Shown here: piece by piece, positions 8,631 to 17,980 of the stretch | Numbering within the stretch: position 1 is the stretch's first letter | Layout of the letters: every line of letters begins with the position of its first letter | NCBI RefSeq assembly: GCF_001307275.1 | Contig: NZ_CP012831.1 | Span: 6,130,501 to 6,194,500, forward strand | DNA from: Pseudomonas fluorescens | Lineage (GTDB): Bacteria > Pseudomonadota > Gammaproteobacteria > Pseudomonadales > Pseudomonadaceae | Direction of reading: 5' to 3' | Length of the DNA: 64,000 bases | The notes under the pieces: model-generated | Told to the model about the DNA's origin: nothing | Databases searched by the model: none | Seen by the model: only the letters and a program-made list of their open reading frames with translations | Position numbers and translations under genes: made by a program

Positions 8631-9615
8631 CGATAATCCCTCCGATAGCCCCGCCCAGACCTGCGCCAATGCGGGTTACAACCAACGCCACCACGGCGAT
8701 CCTTTCCACGTCCTGATAACCCGGCGTGAGCAGTTCTTCACCGAACACGTCCGGGTCCAATTCCTTGTAGGTCCAGCCGAAATCCGCCGAGTCACGCCAT
8801 TGCCCCAGCGCTTCGAGGAACGGATCGCGCCCATCCACCATGGCCACGCCGGTGTAGAGCACCAGCGAGCCGCCAGGTGTGAGCCGGGGCAAGGCCTGCT
8901 CGACGATGCGCAGCGACAGCCCGGCGCCCAGTGTGCCGCCGCCATGGCGGTAGGCGCGCTCGGAGGGGTCAGCCATGTACGGCGGGTTGGCGACGATCAG
9001 GTCGAACTGGCCTGGCACGTCCTGCAACACGTCGCTGCGGGCGACCTCGACGTTGGCCACCTCCGCCAGCGCGGCGTTCACGGCGCTCAGGCGCAGGGCT
9101 TGGGGGTTGATGTCCACGGCCAGCACTTGCGCTTCACGACGGGCGCGGGCAATCACGATGGCCCCGACACCCGCGCCGCAACCAATGTCCACGGCGCGCT
9201 GCACGGCCGTGAAGTTCTGTTGCAGGTGAGTATGGATCAGTTGGGCGAAACGATAGCTGTCAGGGCCGAAGAACACCGCATCGCTGGCTTGCGTGGGAAA
9301 CTGCGAATGGGCAAACAGCAAGCCATCCAGGCTCGACCAGCGCACCCGGCTACGCAACAAGCCGTCGTGTGCTTCCAGCACCTGGGCGTCTTGCAGTTGC
9401 CGCTGTTCGTCGGTGCTGATCAGCCCCGGCGCAAACGGCCGCGACCAGCCGAACACGTCCCGCAAGGTCTTGGCGCGTTCATTACCGGGACGCTGGTTGA
9501 CGCGTTCATGGGTCAACGGGGTCGGGGTGATGAAACGATAGCCGTCGGCTTGCAGGCGTCGGCCCAGTTGCAGCAATGCAAGATCCGGCTCGGACAGGCG
9601 TTCTTCTTCATTCAT
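8602..9615 (-). CDS. Class I SAM-dependent methyltransferase (HemK/RsmC-like)
   Basis: A 337-residue protein starting at MNEEERLSEP after GGGAG. The N-terminal ~120 residues form a substrate-side domain. The methyltransferase core follows with VDIGCGAGVGAI (SAM-binding motif I), VLAVDINPQAL (acidic residue for the ribose) and the catalytic NPPY tetrapeptide (IVANPPYMAD). NPPY enzymes methylate amide or exocyclic nitrogens in nucleic acids or proteins. The gene sits 10 nt after the diiron-protein gene and overlaps ybdK. Substrate unknown. Confidence 0.85.
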   Translation of the reverse strand: MNEEERLSEPDLALLQLGRRLQADGYRFITPTPLTHERVNQRPGNERAKTLRDVFGWSRPFAPGLISTDEQRQLQDAQVLEAHDGLLRSRVRWSSLDGLLFAHSQFPTQASDAVFFGPDSYRFAQLIHTHLQQNFTAVQRAVDIGCGAGVGAIVIARARREAQVLAVDINPQALRLSAVNAALAEVANVEVARSDVLQDVPGQFDLIVANPPYMADPSERAYRHGGGTLGAGLSLRIVEQALPRLTPGGSLVLYTGVAMVDGRDPFLEALGQWRDSADFGWTYKELDPDVFGEELLTPGYQDVERIAVVALVVTRIGAGLGGAIGGIIDEQTHEIRR

Positions 9616-9625
9616 GCAGGGCTCC

Positions 9626-11011
9626 CTAGCGAAGTGCGGACTTGAGTTCGATGAACCGGCGAGTCGCCAGCAGCCCCGCCGGATGGCTGTGGCAGCGGGC
9701 ACAGAGCCAGGGCATCAGGACTTGCATCTGCTCGTCCGGCGTGCGGCCTTGCAGCGCCTGTTGCAGGTTTTGCACATCGGGATCGTCCATCGGCGTCGCG
9801 GGGGCGCAGGCCGCAACCGGAGCACGCCGGGCGCCGGACTTCACGCCCTCGTCCAGCCAGTCACCGGCGATCCAGTCATGCAGCAGCTGTTTTTCGTAGG
9901 GGCTGAAGACCCCGAACATGGCCGCGCCTGCGCCGTCGATCAGCGTCCAGAAGCGACTGTGTTGCGGGTCTTCATGGCGCTTGATCCAGCCTTTGTTCTG
10001 CATGGCCGTCAGGAACCCCTCCAACTGGCCCGGCGCCGAGAGCCACTGGTTGACGGTCTTGCCTTCGAATTTGCAGTAATCGGAATGCATGTGCTGACCG
10101 AATGGGCGTTTGCGTTCGAGCATGTCCAGCACTTCGCGCTCCAGGTCGAACGAGCCGATGATGGCCCGGCTACCCTGCCCCAGGTCGTTGAGGCGATAGC
10201 CCAGCGTGACTCGCTGCCAGAAGGCCTCGCGGTCCGCTTCCATCGGCATCAGTTGCAGCAGCGCTTGCACGGCCTTGTGGGCATGGCCGGTGCTGGCGTT
10301 GTCGATGGTGACGTGGAGGGTGAAATAGTACGGATCGATGTCCAGTTCACTCAGCTCATAGGCGCTGATCAACAGATGCAGGGGCAATTGCTCGTAGCCC
10401 AGGTTGTAGCCGATGACCTCCGGCAGGTACTCGTCGCCGGCATAGCCCAGGGCCAGTTGCACGGCGCCTTGCAGATACAGATCGTCGTCGATGTCCGGGG
10501 CGTCCGACAGGTCGTGTTCGGCGAGCAACTTGCGATAGAGCACCACATGATTTTGTCCGGGATGACCGTCCCCCAGTTCTTCCAGGTAGGTGCACAGCAA
10601 CCCTTCGAAACGGTGGTCGTGCCAGTGCTTGACCACGCCATACAGCCAGGCACCGTCCACCCGTTTGGTCGGGGCCACGGCCTGGATGAAGTACAGGGCA
10701 TGGGCCTTGCCGCTGAAAAACTCCCGCGGGCCGCCGTTCTTGCGCCGCTCCAGGTAGTCAGCGTATTGCCGGGCCACGCCGGCGCTGTGTTGTTCGACCC
10801 AGGCCTGCAGCGCCATGGGATCAGAGGGCATCTGCTGGGGGAGCGCCTCGGCTTTGGCGATGCATTGCTGGAGGAACGTTTGGGCGACGGCTTGCTTGTC
10901 GGCATCGTCGGGGCCCTGGAACAGCCGTTCATAGCATTGGCGCACCTGTCCATTATGGATGACAGGGTGCACGGTGGCCGGCTGGGATTGGAGGGGTGTC
11001 AGCGCAGTCAT
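9626..11011 (-). CDS. Haem-oxygenase-like iron-containing redox enzyme (HDO-type)
   Basis: A 461-residue protein starting MTALTPLQSQ after GAGAGG. Its helical core carries residues expected for a haem-oxygenase-like diiron centre: Glu144/Glu145 and His155 (YLEELGDGHPGQNH), Glu198 in the next helix, and His233-x3-Asp237-x5-His243 (LHVTIDNASTGHAH). Related enzymes oxidise or fragment amino acids and fatty acids with O2. The length exceeds a single ~250-residue HDO domain, so residues ~280-461 form an additional region I do not recognise. First gene of the operon with the methyltransferase, ybdK and ligD. Iron ligation is inferred from motif spacing. Confidence 0.72.
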   Translation of the reverse strand: MTALTPLQSQPATVHPVIHNGQVRQCYERLFQGPDDADKQAVAQTFLQQCIAKAEALPQQMPSDPMALQAWVEQHSAGVARQYADYLERRKNGGPREFFSGKAHALYFIQAVAPTKRVDGAWLYGVVKHWHDHRFEGLLCTYLEELGDGHPGQNHVVLYRKLLAEHDLSDAPDIDDDLYLQGAVQLALGYAGDEYLPEVIGYNLGYEQLPLHLLISAYELSELDIDPYYFTLHVTIDNASTGHAHKAVQALLQLMPMEADREAFWQRVTLGYRLNDLGQGSRAIIGSFDLEREVLDMLERKRPFGQHMHSDYCKFEGKTVNQWLSAPGQLEGFLTAMQNKGWIKRHEDPQHSRFWTLIDGAGAAMFGVFSPYEKQLLHDWIAGDWLDEGVKSGARRAPVAACAPATPMDDPDVQNLQQALQGRTPDEQMQVLMPWLCARCHSHPAGLLATRRFIELKSALR

Positions 11012-11203
11012 AAGGGCCTCTCGGGTTCTTGGCGGACGCTGAATCAGAACGTCTCTTCTGTTGCAGAGCGCGGGGAACGGCGAAAAATTCCGTTGGATTA
11101 AATGGCAGGCGGATAAACGGAGGCCTGCTGCTTTGGTGGGAACCCTCGCTTCGCTCCGGGCCTCGAATACTGAGAGCCACCAGTCGCTATCCAAGGAGCA
11201 ACG

Positions 11204-12541
11204 ATGACGTTCACAGTATGGGTAGCGGTGCTCGGCGCGGTGTTGCTGACCCTGGCCCTGACCTCCTCTTATCTGCGCTGGATGCCGGTCACCACCTCGG
11301 CGATGTGCCTGGTGCTGGGTGTCGCCATCGGGCCGCTGGGGCTGGACGTGCTGAAGCTGGACATCAGCGACTCGTCGGTCTGGATGGAACACCTCACGGA
11401 AATCGCGGTGGTGTTTTCGCTGTTCGTCAGCGGCCTCAAGTTGCGCCTGCCTCTCAAGGACCGTACCTGGCGCGTGGCCTATGGGCTGGCCGGGCCGGTG
11501 ATGATCCTGTGCATCGCCGGCCTGTGCCTGGCGTTGCACTATCTGTTGGGCCTGGGTTGGGGCGTGTCGATGCTGATCGGCGCGATGCTGGCGCCCACCG
11601 ACCCGGTACTGGCGGCACTGGTGCAGGTCAACGATGCCCGGGATGACGACCGGGTGCGATTCGGCCTGTCGGGCGAAGCGGGACTGAACGACGGCACGGC
11701 GTTTCCCTTTGTGATCCTCGGCTTGTTGATGCTGCGGGAGGACGGCAGCGGTTTTCTCGGTGAATGGCTGCTGCACAACGTCCTGTGGGCGGTGCCGGCC
11801 GGGTTGCTGGTCGGCTACTGGATGGGCCGCGGCATCGGCAAGCTGACCCTGTCGATGCGCATCAGGAATGCCGACAGCACCTTGTCGCCCAATGATTACC
11901 TGGCCCTGGCACTGATTGCCCTGGCCTACGTCGTGGCTGAGTGGATCCAGGGCTATGGCTTTCTCTCGGTGTTCGCCGCCGGCTTGGGGCTGCGTCAGGC
12001 CGAGGTCCAATCCACTGATGAAGGGGCGCTACCGGCAGAACACCTGGTGCAGCCGGTGGTGGGCCACGAAACCGTCGAGCCCCGACAGGCCGTCGTGGGC
12101 GATACCGAGACGTTGGGCGATGGTCAATTGGCCGCTGGGGTGATGATGAGCGACATGCTGGCGTTTGGCAGCTTGGTGGAGCGGTCGATGGAAGTCTTCC
12201 TGGTGACCCTGCTGGGGGTCGTGCTAGCCAACCATTGGGACTGGCGAGCCGTGGCGATCGGTGCCCTGCTGTTTTTCGTGATTCGCCCGCTGAGTGTGCT
12301 GGTGGTGCCCTGGCGGCGATTGCTCGACGGACCGCAACGGCTGCTGATCGGCTGGTTTGGCATTCGCGGGATCGGCAGCCTGTTTTATCTGTTCTTCGCC
12401 TTGAACCATGACCTGCCGCCAGCGGTGGCGCAACTGTGCATCGACCTCACCCTGTCGGTGGTGGCCTTGAGCATTCTGGTGCATGGCATCACGACCCAGC
12501 CGACGTTGGCATGGTATGAGCGCCGTAAGCAGTCGAGTTGA
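11204..12541 (+). CDS. CPA1-family Na+(K+)/H+ antiporter
   Basis: A 445-residue polytopic transporter with about 12 membrane segments. It contains MLAPTDPVLAALVQ, where the Asp sits in the ion-binding ATDP-like motif, followed by LSGEAGLNDGTAFPFV, the second conserved motif of CPA1 exchangers. A hydrophilic insert of ~65 residues (about 265-330) separates the two halves. The family swaps cytoplasmic Na+ or K+ for protons in pH and salt homeostasis. Transcribed alone, divergent from the diiron-protein operon. Confidence 0.88.
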   Translation: MTFTVWVAVLGAVLLTLALTSSYLRWMPVTTSAMCLVLGVAIGPLGLDVLKLDISDSSVWMEHLTEIAVVFSLFVSGLKLRLPLKDRTWRVAYGLAGPVMILCIAGLCLALHYLLGLGWGVSMLIGAMLAPTDPVLAALVQVNDARDDDRVRFGLSGEAGLNDGTAFPFVILGLLMLREDGSGFLGEWLLHNVLWAVPAGLLVGYWMGRGIGKLTLSMRIRNADSTLSPNDYLALALIALAYVVAEWIQGYGFLSVFAAGLGLRQAEVQSTDEGALPAEHLVQPVVGHETVEPRQAVVGDTETLGDGQLAAGVMMSDMLAFGSLVERSMEVFLVTLLGVVLANHWDWRAVAIGALLFFVIRPLSVLVVPWRRLLDGPQRLLIGWFGIRGIGSLFYLFFALNHDLPPAVAQLCIDLTLSVVALSILVHGITTQPTLAWYERRKQSS

Positions 12542-12553
12542 GGCGAGTGTGCC

Positions 12554-13090
12554 TCAACCGCCTGGGTTGCTCAGCTGGATATAGACCGAGTACGCCCCCA
12601 GCAATACCCAGAAGGTGGCGAAGATCCAAGGGGTACGCACCGAGAACAGCAACGACTTGCGGTAGCCCTTGTGGGTCGATTCCCGCTCGCTGAACAGCGG
12701 CGATTCGTCGTAGGCCAGGCCCATCAAGGGTTCGGCGCGCAACAGTTCGCTCTGCTTGAAATGCCAGTGATCGATGATCTCGTAGGCCGCCTTGATGCCC
12801 GGCCAGGCATTGAGCGAGCTGAGGAATCCCAGCAAGGCCAGGAATGGCGGCACGATCAGCGTGAACAACTTGCCCCACTCCGGGTTCAGGTTGGCCATGC
12901 ACGAGGCAAAGGCGATCACCAGGAAGGATTGGGCCGCCAGGTAAGCATCGGTTCGATTGGCCAGGATGCTGGTTTCGTATTGGATCTCCCGACGATAGAA
13001 GTCCAGTCGCTCCTTGGGCGAGCCGAACAGTTTGGCGTTGTGTTCCGTCAGTTCTTCTTCCGGGGTAGGCCCGGTGAGTATTCTGGGCAT
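12554..13090 (-). CDS. Conserved membrane protein of unknown function (3 TM)
   Basis: A 178-residue protein starting MPRILTGPTPEEEL. After a charged N-terminal helix (LFGSPKERLDFYRREIQ) it has three hydrophobic stretches: AAQSFLVIAFASCMANL, FTLIVPPFLALLGFLSSL and WIFATFWVLLGAYSVYIQL. Between the second and third lies a ~55-residue charged cytoplasmic or periplasmic loop. I do not recognise the family. It converges with the antiporter gene only 12 nt away. The ribosome-binding site is weak (GAGG 13 nt upstream), so the start is less certain. Confidence 0.6.
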   Translation of the reverse strand: MPRILTGPTPEEELTEHNAKLFGSPKERLDFYRREIQYETSILANRTDAYLAAQSFLVIAFASCMANLNPEWGKLFTLIVPPFLALLGFLSSLNAWPGIKAAYEIIDHWHFKQSELLRAEPLMGLAYDESPLFSERESTHKGYRKSLLFSVRTPWIFATFWVLLGAYSVYIQLSNPGG

Positions 13091-13243
13091 TGCGCAGGCG
13101 GTGCCTCGATGATGATTCGGACTCGTTAGAAGAACCCGGCGCGTGGCAAGTTCAAGCCAATGGACCACAGGTGCAGCGAAGTCCGAGGAAACGCTGTCCG
13201 ACCGCCAAGGTCTTTTATGTGTAAAGGGCAAGAGGACCGCTGC

Positions 13244-13474
13244 GTGGATTATCTGGGATGGGTGCAATGGCCGGCGATGCTCGTCACGGTGCTGGCCGCC
13301 TGGTTGATCGGCTCACGCCAACCCCGCCGCAGGGTGGCGGGATTCAGTTGTTTTATCGCGAGCAATATTCTGTGGGTGGTCTGGGGGCTGCATACCCATG
13401 CGTATGCATTGATCGTGTTGCAGTTTTGCTTGTGTGCGATGAATTTGCGTGGGTTCAAGAAGAACACTGAATAA
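13244..13474 (+). CDS. Small hydrophobic membrane protein (76 aa)
   Basis: Begins with GTG (MDYLGWVQWPAML) preceded by AAGAGGA at good spacing; an upstream in-frame ATG at 13217 lacks such a site. Three short membrane segments are visible (WPAMLVTVLAAWLIGS, FSCFIASNILWVVWGL, YALIVLQFCLCAMNL) with basic connecting loops. The three-helix pattern recalls SWEET/PnuC half-transporters, but no defining motif is present. Function unknown. Confidence 0.55.
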   Translation: MDYLGWVQWPAMLVTVLAAWLIGSRQPRRRVAGFSCFIASNILWVVWGLHTHAYALIVLQFCLCAMNLRGFKKNTE

Positions 13475-13494
13475 ACGCCATAAGCGCCTGCTCT

Positions 13495-13586
13495 TGTGGC
13501 GAGGGAGCTTGCTCCCGCTCGAGTGCGAAGCGCTCGCGACATAGGGGCCGCTGCGCGACCCAGCGGGAGCAAGTTCCCTCGCCACA
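13495..13586. repeat. REP doublet, GCGAGGGAGCTTGCTCCC family
   Basis: TTGTGGCGAGGGAGCTTGCT faces CAGCGGGAGCAAGTTCCCTC across a ~45 nt GC-rich spacer. It lies between the small membrane gene and the convergent histidine-kinase gene. Confidence 0.82.
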
Positions 13587-13595
13587 GGAGGCTGA

Positions 13596-15524
13596 CTATT
13601 TCATCGTCTGCCCAATGACCTGCATCAGGTCAATCTGCTTGAACGGCTTGATCAACCGAGGCAGTTGCGTGGCGAAACCTTCCAGGCGTTCGGCATAGCC
13701 GGTGGCCAGGATGATGGGCAAGGTCGGTTGGCGGTCGCGCAACAATTTCGCCAACTGCGCGCCGTCCATCTGCGGCATGGCCATGTCGGTGATCACCAGG
13801 TCGATGTCCGGGTTGCGCTCGTACAGCTCCAGCGCCTGAGCCCCCGATGGGGCGCAAAGGACTCGATGCCCCAGGTCTTCGATCAACAAGCGAGTGCTGG
13901 TCAATACCAGGCTGTCATCGTCGACCACCAGCACTTTCAACTCGTGGACCGGCGGCGCCGCCTCTTCGATCGCCGCTTTGCCAGGGGCCGCATCGCCGGC
14001 CACCGGCAACCACAATTCGGCGGTGGTCCCCAGGCCTTTCTGGCTTTTGAGTATCAGGCGGCCACCCAACTGTTCCGCCAGGCCATGCACCATGGACAGC
14101 CCCAACCCCGTGCCCTTGCCGACACCCTTGGTGGTGAAGAATGGGTCCACGGCCGAGGCCAGCGTGGCGTCGTCCATGCCCTCGCCTTCATCGGTCATCG
14201 CCAGGCAGATGTAGCGTCCGGGGGGCATCGGCTGGTCCGGTCCGGCATCAGCCCCTTGCCGTTCCTCGGCGGCAATGACGATCTGGCCGCCATGGGGCAT
14301 GGCGTCCCGGGCGTTGGTCGCCAGGTTTAGGATCGCCAGTTCCAGTTGATTGACATCGGCCAGCACGGGCGACAGCGCGTCGGCGAAACGGGTCTGGATG
14401 TGTATCGACGGGCCCAGGGAGCTTTGCAGCAGGCCGCTGATGCCCTGTACCAGGGCCGATAGCTCGACCGATTCGTAGGTCAGTTTCTGCCGCCGGGCAA
14501 ACGCCAGCATGCGTTGGGTCAGCGAAACCCCGCGCAGCGCGCCCTGGGTCGCGTTGTCCAGCAACTGAGTGAGTTTCGGCTCGCTGGGCATGCGCTTGCG
14601 CACGATTTCCAGGTTGCCAAGGATGACCGTCAACAGGTTATTGAAATCATGGGCAATACCACCGCTGAGCTGACCGATGGCTTGCAGTTTCTGGGATTGA
14701 AACAACGCCTCACGGGCCTGTTCAAGGGCCTGCTGGGCTTGGGTGGCATCGGTGATGTCGCGGGTGATCTTGGCAAACCCCAGCAGCGCGCCGGTATCGC
14801 TGCGAATCGCATCGATGACCACGTGGGCCATGAACCGCGTGCCATCCTTGCGCATGCGCCAGCCCTTTTTCTCGAAACGCCCTTCGCTGGCGGCGATGCT
14901 CAACGCGCGCTGCGGCTCGCCGGCATCGCGATCCTCGGGGGTGTAGAACATCGAGAAATGCCGGCCGATGGCTTCCACCGGAAGATACCCCTTGATCCGC
15001 TGCGCCCCCAGGTTCCAGTTGGTGACCTGACCTTGCGGGTCGAGCATGTAGATGGCGTAGTCGGTGACGCTTTGCACCAGCAGGCGAAACTGCTGCTCGC
15101 TTTGCTTGAGGGTTTCCTCGGCCATCTTGCGGTCGGTCAGGTCGCGGGTGATCTTGGCGAAGCCGAGCAAGGTACCACTCTGGCTGTCGATGATCGGGTC
15201 GATCACCACATGGGACCAGAACAGCGTGCCGTCCTTGCGCACCCGCCAGCCCTCGCCTTCGAAACGCCCCTCATGCAGGGCCGTATCCAGCGCCCGTTGC
15301 GGCAGGCCGGCGGCGCGGTCCTGGTCGGTGTAGAAACGGGAGAAATGCTGGCCGAGGATCTCGGACTCCTCGTAACCCTTGAAACGCCTGGCGCCAGAGT
15401 TCCAACTGGTGATGATGCCCGAAGGGTCGGTCATGTAGATGGCGTAGTCGACCACCGCGTCGATGAGCAGGCGAAAGCGCTGTTCTTCGTTCATGAGCGG
15501 GATCTTGGGGGCGTTCTCGAGCAT
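13596..15524 (-). CDS. Hybrid sensor histidine kinase, PAS-PAS-HisKA-HATPase-REC
   Basis: A 642-residue soluble kinase with no membrane segments. Two near-duplicate PAS/PAC units at ~12-135 and ~145-260 (WNSGARRFKGY / WNLGAQRIKGY; GFAKITRDLTD / GFAKITRDITD) suggest internal duplication. HisKA carries the phospho-acceptor His292 (GGIAHDFNNLL); the ATPase has N-box NLATNARDAM and GTGLGLSM; a C-terminal receiver at ~529-640 has Asp580 (LVITDMAMP) and Lys626. The PAS domains suggest cytosolic redox or light sensing; PAS/HisKA units of this kind also occur in bacteriophytochrome-like kinases. No partner regulator is adjacent. Starts at residue 1 or 11 are both possible. Confidence 0.92.
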   Translation of the reverse strand: MLENAPKIPLMNEEQRFRLLIDAVVDYAIYMTDPSGIITSWNSGARRFKGYEESEILGQHFSRFYTDQDRAAGLPQRALDTALHEGRFEGEGWRVRKDGTLFWSHVVIDPIIDSQSGTLLGFAKITRDLTDRKMAEETLKQSEQQFRLLVQSVTDYAIYMLDPQGQVTNWNLGAQRIKGYLPVEAIGRHFSMFYTPEDRDAGEPQRALSIAASEGRFEKKGWRMRKDGTRFMAHVVIDAIRSDTGALLGFAKITRDITDATQAQQALEQAREALFQSQKLQAIGQLSGGIAHDFNNLLTVILGNLEIVRKRMPSEPKLTQLLDNATQGALRGVSLTQRMLAFARRQKLTYESVELSALVQGISGLLQSSLGPSIHIQTRFADALSPVLADVNQLELAILNLATNARDAMPHGGQIVIAAEERQGADAGPDQPMPPGRYICLAMTDEGEGMDDATLASAVDPFFTTKGVGKGTGLGLSMVHGLAEQLGGRLILKSQKGLGTTAELWLPVAGDAAPGKAAIEEAAPPVHELKVLVVDDDSLVLTSTRLLIEDLGHRVLCAPSGAQALELYERNPDIDLVITDMAMPQMDGAQLAKLLRDRQPTLPIILATGYAERLEGFATQLPRLIKPFKQIDLMQVIGQTMK

Positions 15525-15604
15525 CTGGCCGGGGCATCCGTGTGGATTTTTTACGGATTATGGAACAAGTCGGGTGCCAGGAAAAATCTTCAAGCCTTCC
15601 ACCC

Positions 15605-15694
15605 TGTGGGAGCGAGCTTGCTCGCGATAGTGGTGGGTCAGTTTGCATCAATGCTGGCTGACAGTCTGCCATCGCGAGCAAGCTCGCTCCCACA
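15605..15694. repeat. REP doublet overlapping the helicase 3' end
   Basis: Facing copies of TGTGGGAGCGAGCTTGCTCGCGAT. The right-hand copy is inside the helicase open frame, and the helicase stop codon lies in the spacer between the two copies. Confidence 0.88.
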
Positions 15695-17980
15695 AGGGGA
15701 TTTGTGGGCCTCTTGGGTAACTGACCACCAGCGCGGCAATAGCTGCTGCACCCTGGCCTCGCCAAACCGATCATCGATCAGCATCACCACCCCGCTATCC
15801 TGTTGGGTACGGATCACGCGGCCTGCCGCCTGTACGACCTTCTGCAATCCGGGATACAGGTAAGTGTAGTCATAGCCATCGCCGAAGATCGCCGCCATGC
15901 GTTGCTTCATCTGCTCATTGACCGGGTTGAACTGCGCCAGCCCCAAGGTAGCGATGAACGCACCGATCAGGCGTGAACCCGGCAAGTCGATGCCCTCGCC
16001 GAACGCGCCGCCCAGCACCGCAAAGCCAATGCCTTGGCTGTGTTCCATGAATCGTTCGAGAAACGCCTGCCGGGGGGCTTCGCCCATGCCCCGCGATTGC
16101 GTCCAGAGGGCGATCTGCGGGTGCCGCTCGGCAAACAGCCCGGCCACTTGCTGCAAGTAATCGAAACTGCTGAAAAAGGCCAGGTAGTTGCCCGGGCGCT
16201 CGCTGAACTGGCGGGCCATCAACGTGACAATCGGTTCCAGGGACGCCTGGCGATGGGCAAAGCGCGTGGAGATGCGGCTGACCACCTGTACGTCCAGCTG
16301 CTCGGCCTTGAACGGCGATTCGACATCGATCCACACCGTATCGCCCGGCGTTCCCAGCAAGTCTGCGTAGTAATGTCGAGGGCTCAGGGTCGCCGAAAAC
16401 AGCACGGTGCTGCGGGCCGCCGTCAGCCTGGGCCGCAGGAACGCGGCCGGCACCACGTTGCGCAGGCACAGCGTCGACAGGCTGCGCTGGCGGCCGAGTT
16501 CGCGCTTGTGGATGTCGAACAGAAAGTGCTCGTCGAAGGCTTCCGCCACCCGGCCGAACTGCAAGGCGTCGAAGTAGAACGCCTGTAAGCCACTGTCCAG
16601 GCCCTGGGGGTGATCGTTGAGGTAATCGCCGATGGCGGTGGTACAGGTGGCCAAGGCCTGGAGCAACTTTTCCGGCAGTTTTTCATAGGCCTGATAGGCC
16701 GCCATCTGGGACGTATGCAAGGCGTTCCACTGGCGATTGAACCGCTCCAGGGATTTCTTCAGCGGTTCGGGGGCGGTTTTGCGCACGCTGCTCAACGTGG
16801 CCTGGTCAAGGGTCGCGCTGTACATCTGCCGCCCGCGTTCCACCAGGTTATGGGCCTCGTCCACCAGGGTCGCGACTGTCCAGCCATTGGCCTGGGCCAG
16901 GCCAAAGAGCAAGGCGCTGAAGTCGAAGTAATAGTTGTAGTCGGCCACCACCACGTCGGCCCAACGGGCCATTTCCTGGCTGAGGTAATACGGGCACACC
17001 TCATGGGCCAATGCAATGTCGCGCAATGCCGCCTGATCCAGCCAGCAGACTTGGCTTGCCGCCGCCCGGGCGCCCGGCAGGCGGTCATAGAAACCTCGGG
17101 CCAGCGGACAGGACTCGCCATGGCAGGCGTTGTCCGGGTGTTCGCAGGCCTTGTCCCGGGCGATCATTTCCAGCACCCGCAGCGGCATCGACGGCGCGCT
17201 GCGGGTAATCACGCGTGCCGCATCCAGGGCCAGCTTGCGCCCCGGGGTTTTCGCCGTGAGGAAGTACACTTTGTCCAGTTGCTGGGGCGCCAACGCCTTG
17301 AGCATCGGGAACAAGGTGCCGACGGTCTTGCCGATGCCGGTGGGCGCCTGGGCCATCAGGCAGCGGCCGGTACTGATTGCCTTGAACACCGACTCGGCCA
17401 AGTGCCGTTGCCCGGGCCTGAAACCCGCATGGGGGAAGACCAGGGCCTGCGCGCCGAGGTTACGCGCCTGCCGATGGGCCATTTCCTGCTCGGCCCAGGC
17501 CAGGAACAGCGCGCATTGTGCTTCGAAGAAGGTTTGCAACTGGGCCGCCTCGAAGCGTTGGGTGAGGCAGGTTTCCTTTTCGCTGACGATGTCGAAATAC
17601 ACTAGCGCCACGTCGATGTGCGGCAACTGCAGCTTTTGGCACATCAGCCAGCCATAGATTTTCGCCTGGGCCCAATGCAACTGGCGATGGTTGGTCGGCT
17701 GCTTGCTCAGGTCGCCCCGATAGGTCTTCACCTCTTCAAGGCACTGGCGGACCGGGTCGTAGCCGTCGGCCCGGCCTTTGACCGTCAATGTTTGCCAGTG
17801 ACCTTCGAGGGCCACTTCAGCCTGATAACCCTCGGTGCGCCGCGAGGCGACGGTGCGATGGCCGGCGATGCCTTCCAGGGCTGTCGGCGAGGGGGTGAAG
17901 CGCAGGTCAAGGTCGCCCACCTTGGCGGTGAATTCACACAGCGCCCGCACGGCGATGCTGTAGCCGGGTGTCGGGCTCAT
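15638..17980 (-). CDS. Fe-S DEAH helicase (XPD/DinG-like) with N-terminal PD-(D/E)XK module
   Basis: A 780-residue helicase starting MSPTPGYSIA; its ATG overlaps the FAN1 stop (ATGA). Residues ~60-100 hold a nuclease-like signature (GRADG, then LEEVKTYRG: Asp72, Glu83, Lys85). Walker A is APTGIGKT at 212-219 and the DEAH box (LVDEAHNL) is near 374-377. Four cysteines (279, 286, 291, 329) match the Fe-S cluster of XPD/DinG helicases. C-terminal motifs include VLGGAFGEGIDLPG and QAAGRVIR. The last ~16 residues (CGSELARDGRL...) are encoded by REP DNA, so the native C-terminus appears to have been replaced. Likely acts with FAN1 on crosslinks or flaps. Confidence 0.88.
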   Translation of the reverse strand: MSPTPGYSIAVRALCEFTAKVGDLDLRFTPSPTALEGIAGHRTVASRRTEGYQAEVALEGHWQTLTVKGRADGYDPVRQCLEEVKTYRGDLSKQPTNHRQLHWAQAKIYGWLMCQKLQLPHIDVALVYFDIVSEKETCLTQRFEAAQLQTFFEAQCALFLAWAEQEMAHRQARNLGAQALVFPHAGFRPGQRHLAESVFKAISTGRCLMAQAPTGIGKTVGTLFPMLKALAPQQLDKVYFLTAKTPGRKLALDAARVITRSAPSMPLRVLEMIARDKACEHPDNACHGESCPLARGFYDRLPGARAAASQVCWLDQAALRDIALAHEVCPYYLSQEMARWADVVVADYNYYFDFSALLFGLAQANGWTVATLVDEAHNLVERGRQMYSATLDQATLSSVRKTAPEPLKKSLERFNRQWNALHTSQMAAYQAYEKLPEKLLQALATCTTAIGDYLNDHPQGLDSGLQAFYFDALQFGRVAEAFDEHFLFDIHKRELGRQRSLSTLCLRNVVPAAFLRPRLTAARSTVLFSATLSPRHYYADLLGTPGDTVWIDVESPFKAEQLDVQVVSRISTRFAHRQASLEPIVTLMARQFSERPGNYLAFFSSFDYLQQVAGLFAERHPQIALWTQSRGMGEAPRQAFLERFMEHSQGIGFAVLGGAFGEGIDLPGSRLIGAFIATLGLAQFNPVNEQMKQRMAAIFGDGYDYTYLYPGLQKVVQAAGRVIRTQQDSGVVMLIDDRFGEARVQQLLPRWWSVTQEAHKSPCGSELARDGRLSASIDAN

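Noticed and set aside
9626..12010. Single 794-aa minus-strand protein spanning the diiron gene and the antiporter gene
   Set aside because: The first ~330 codons are antisense to the antiporter and have shadow-frame composition (Gln/His/Arg-rich). A ribosome-binding site and the conserved protein begin at 11011.
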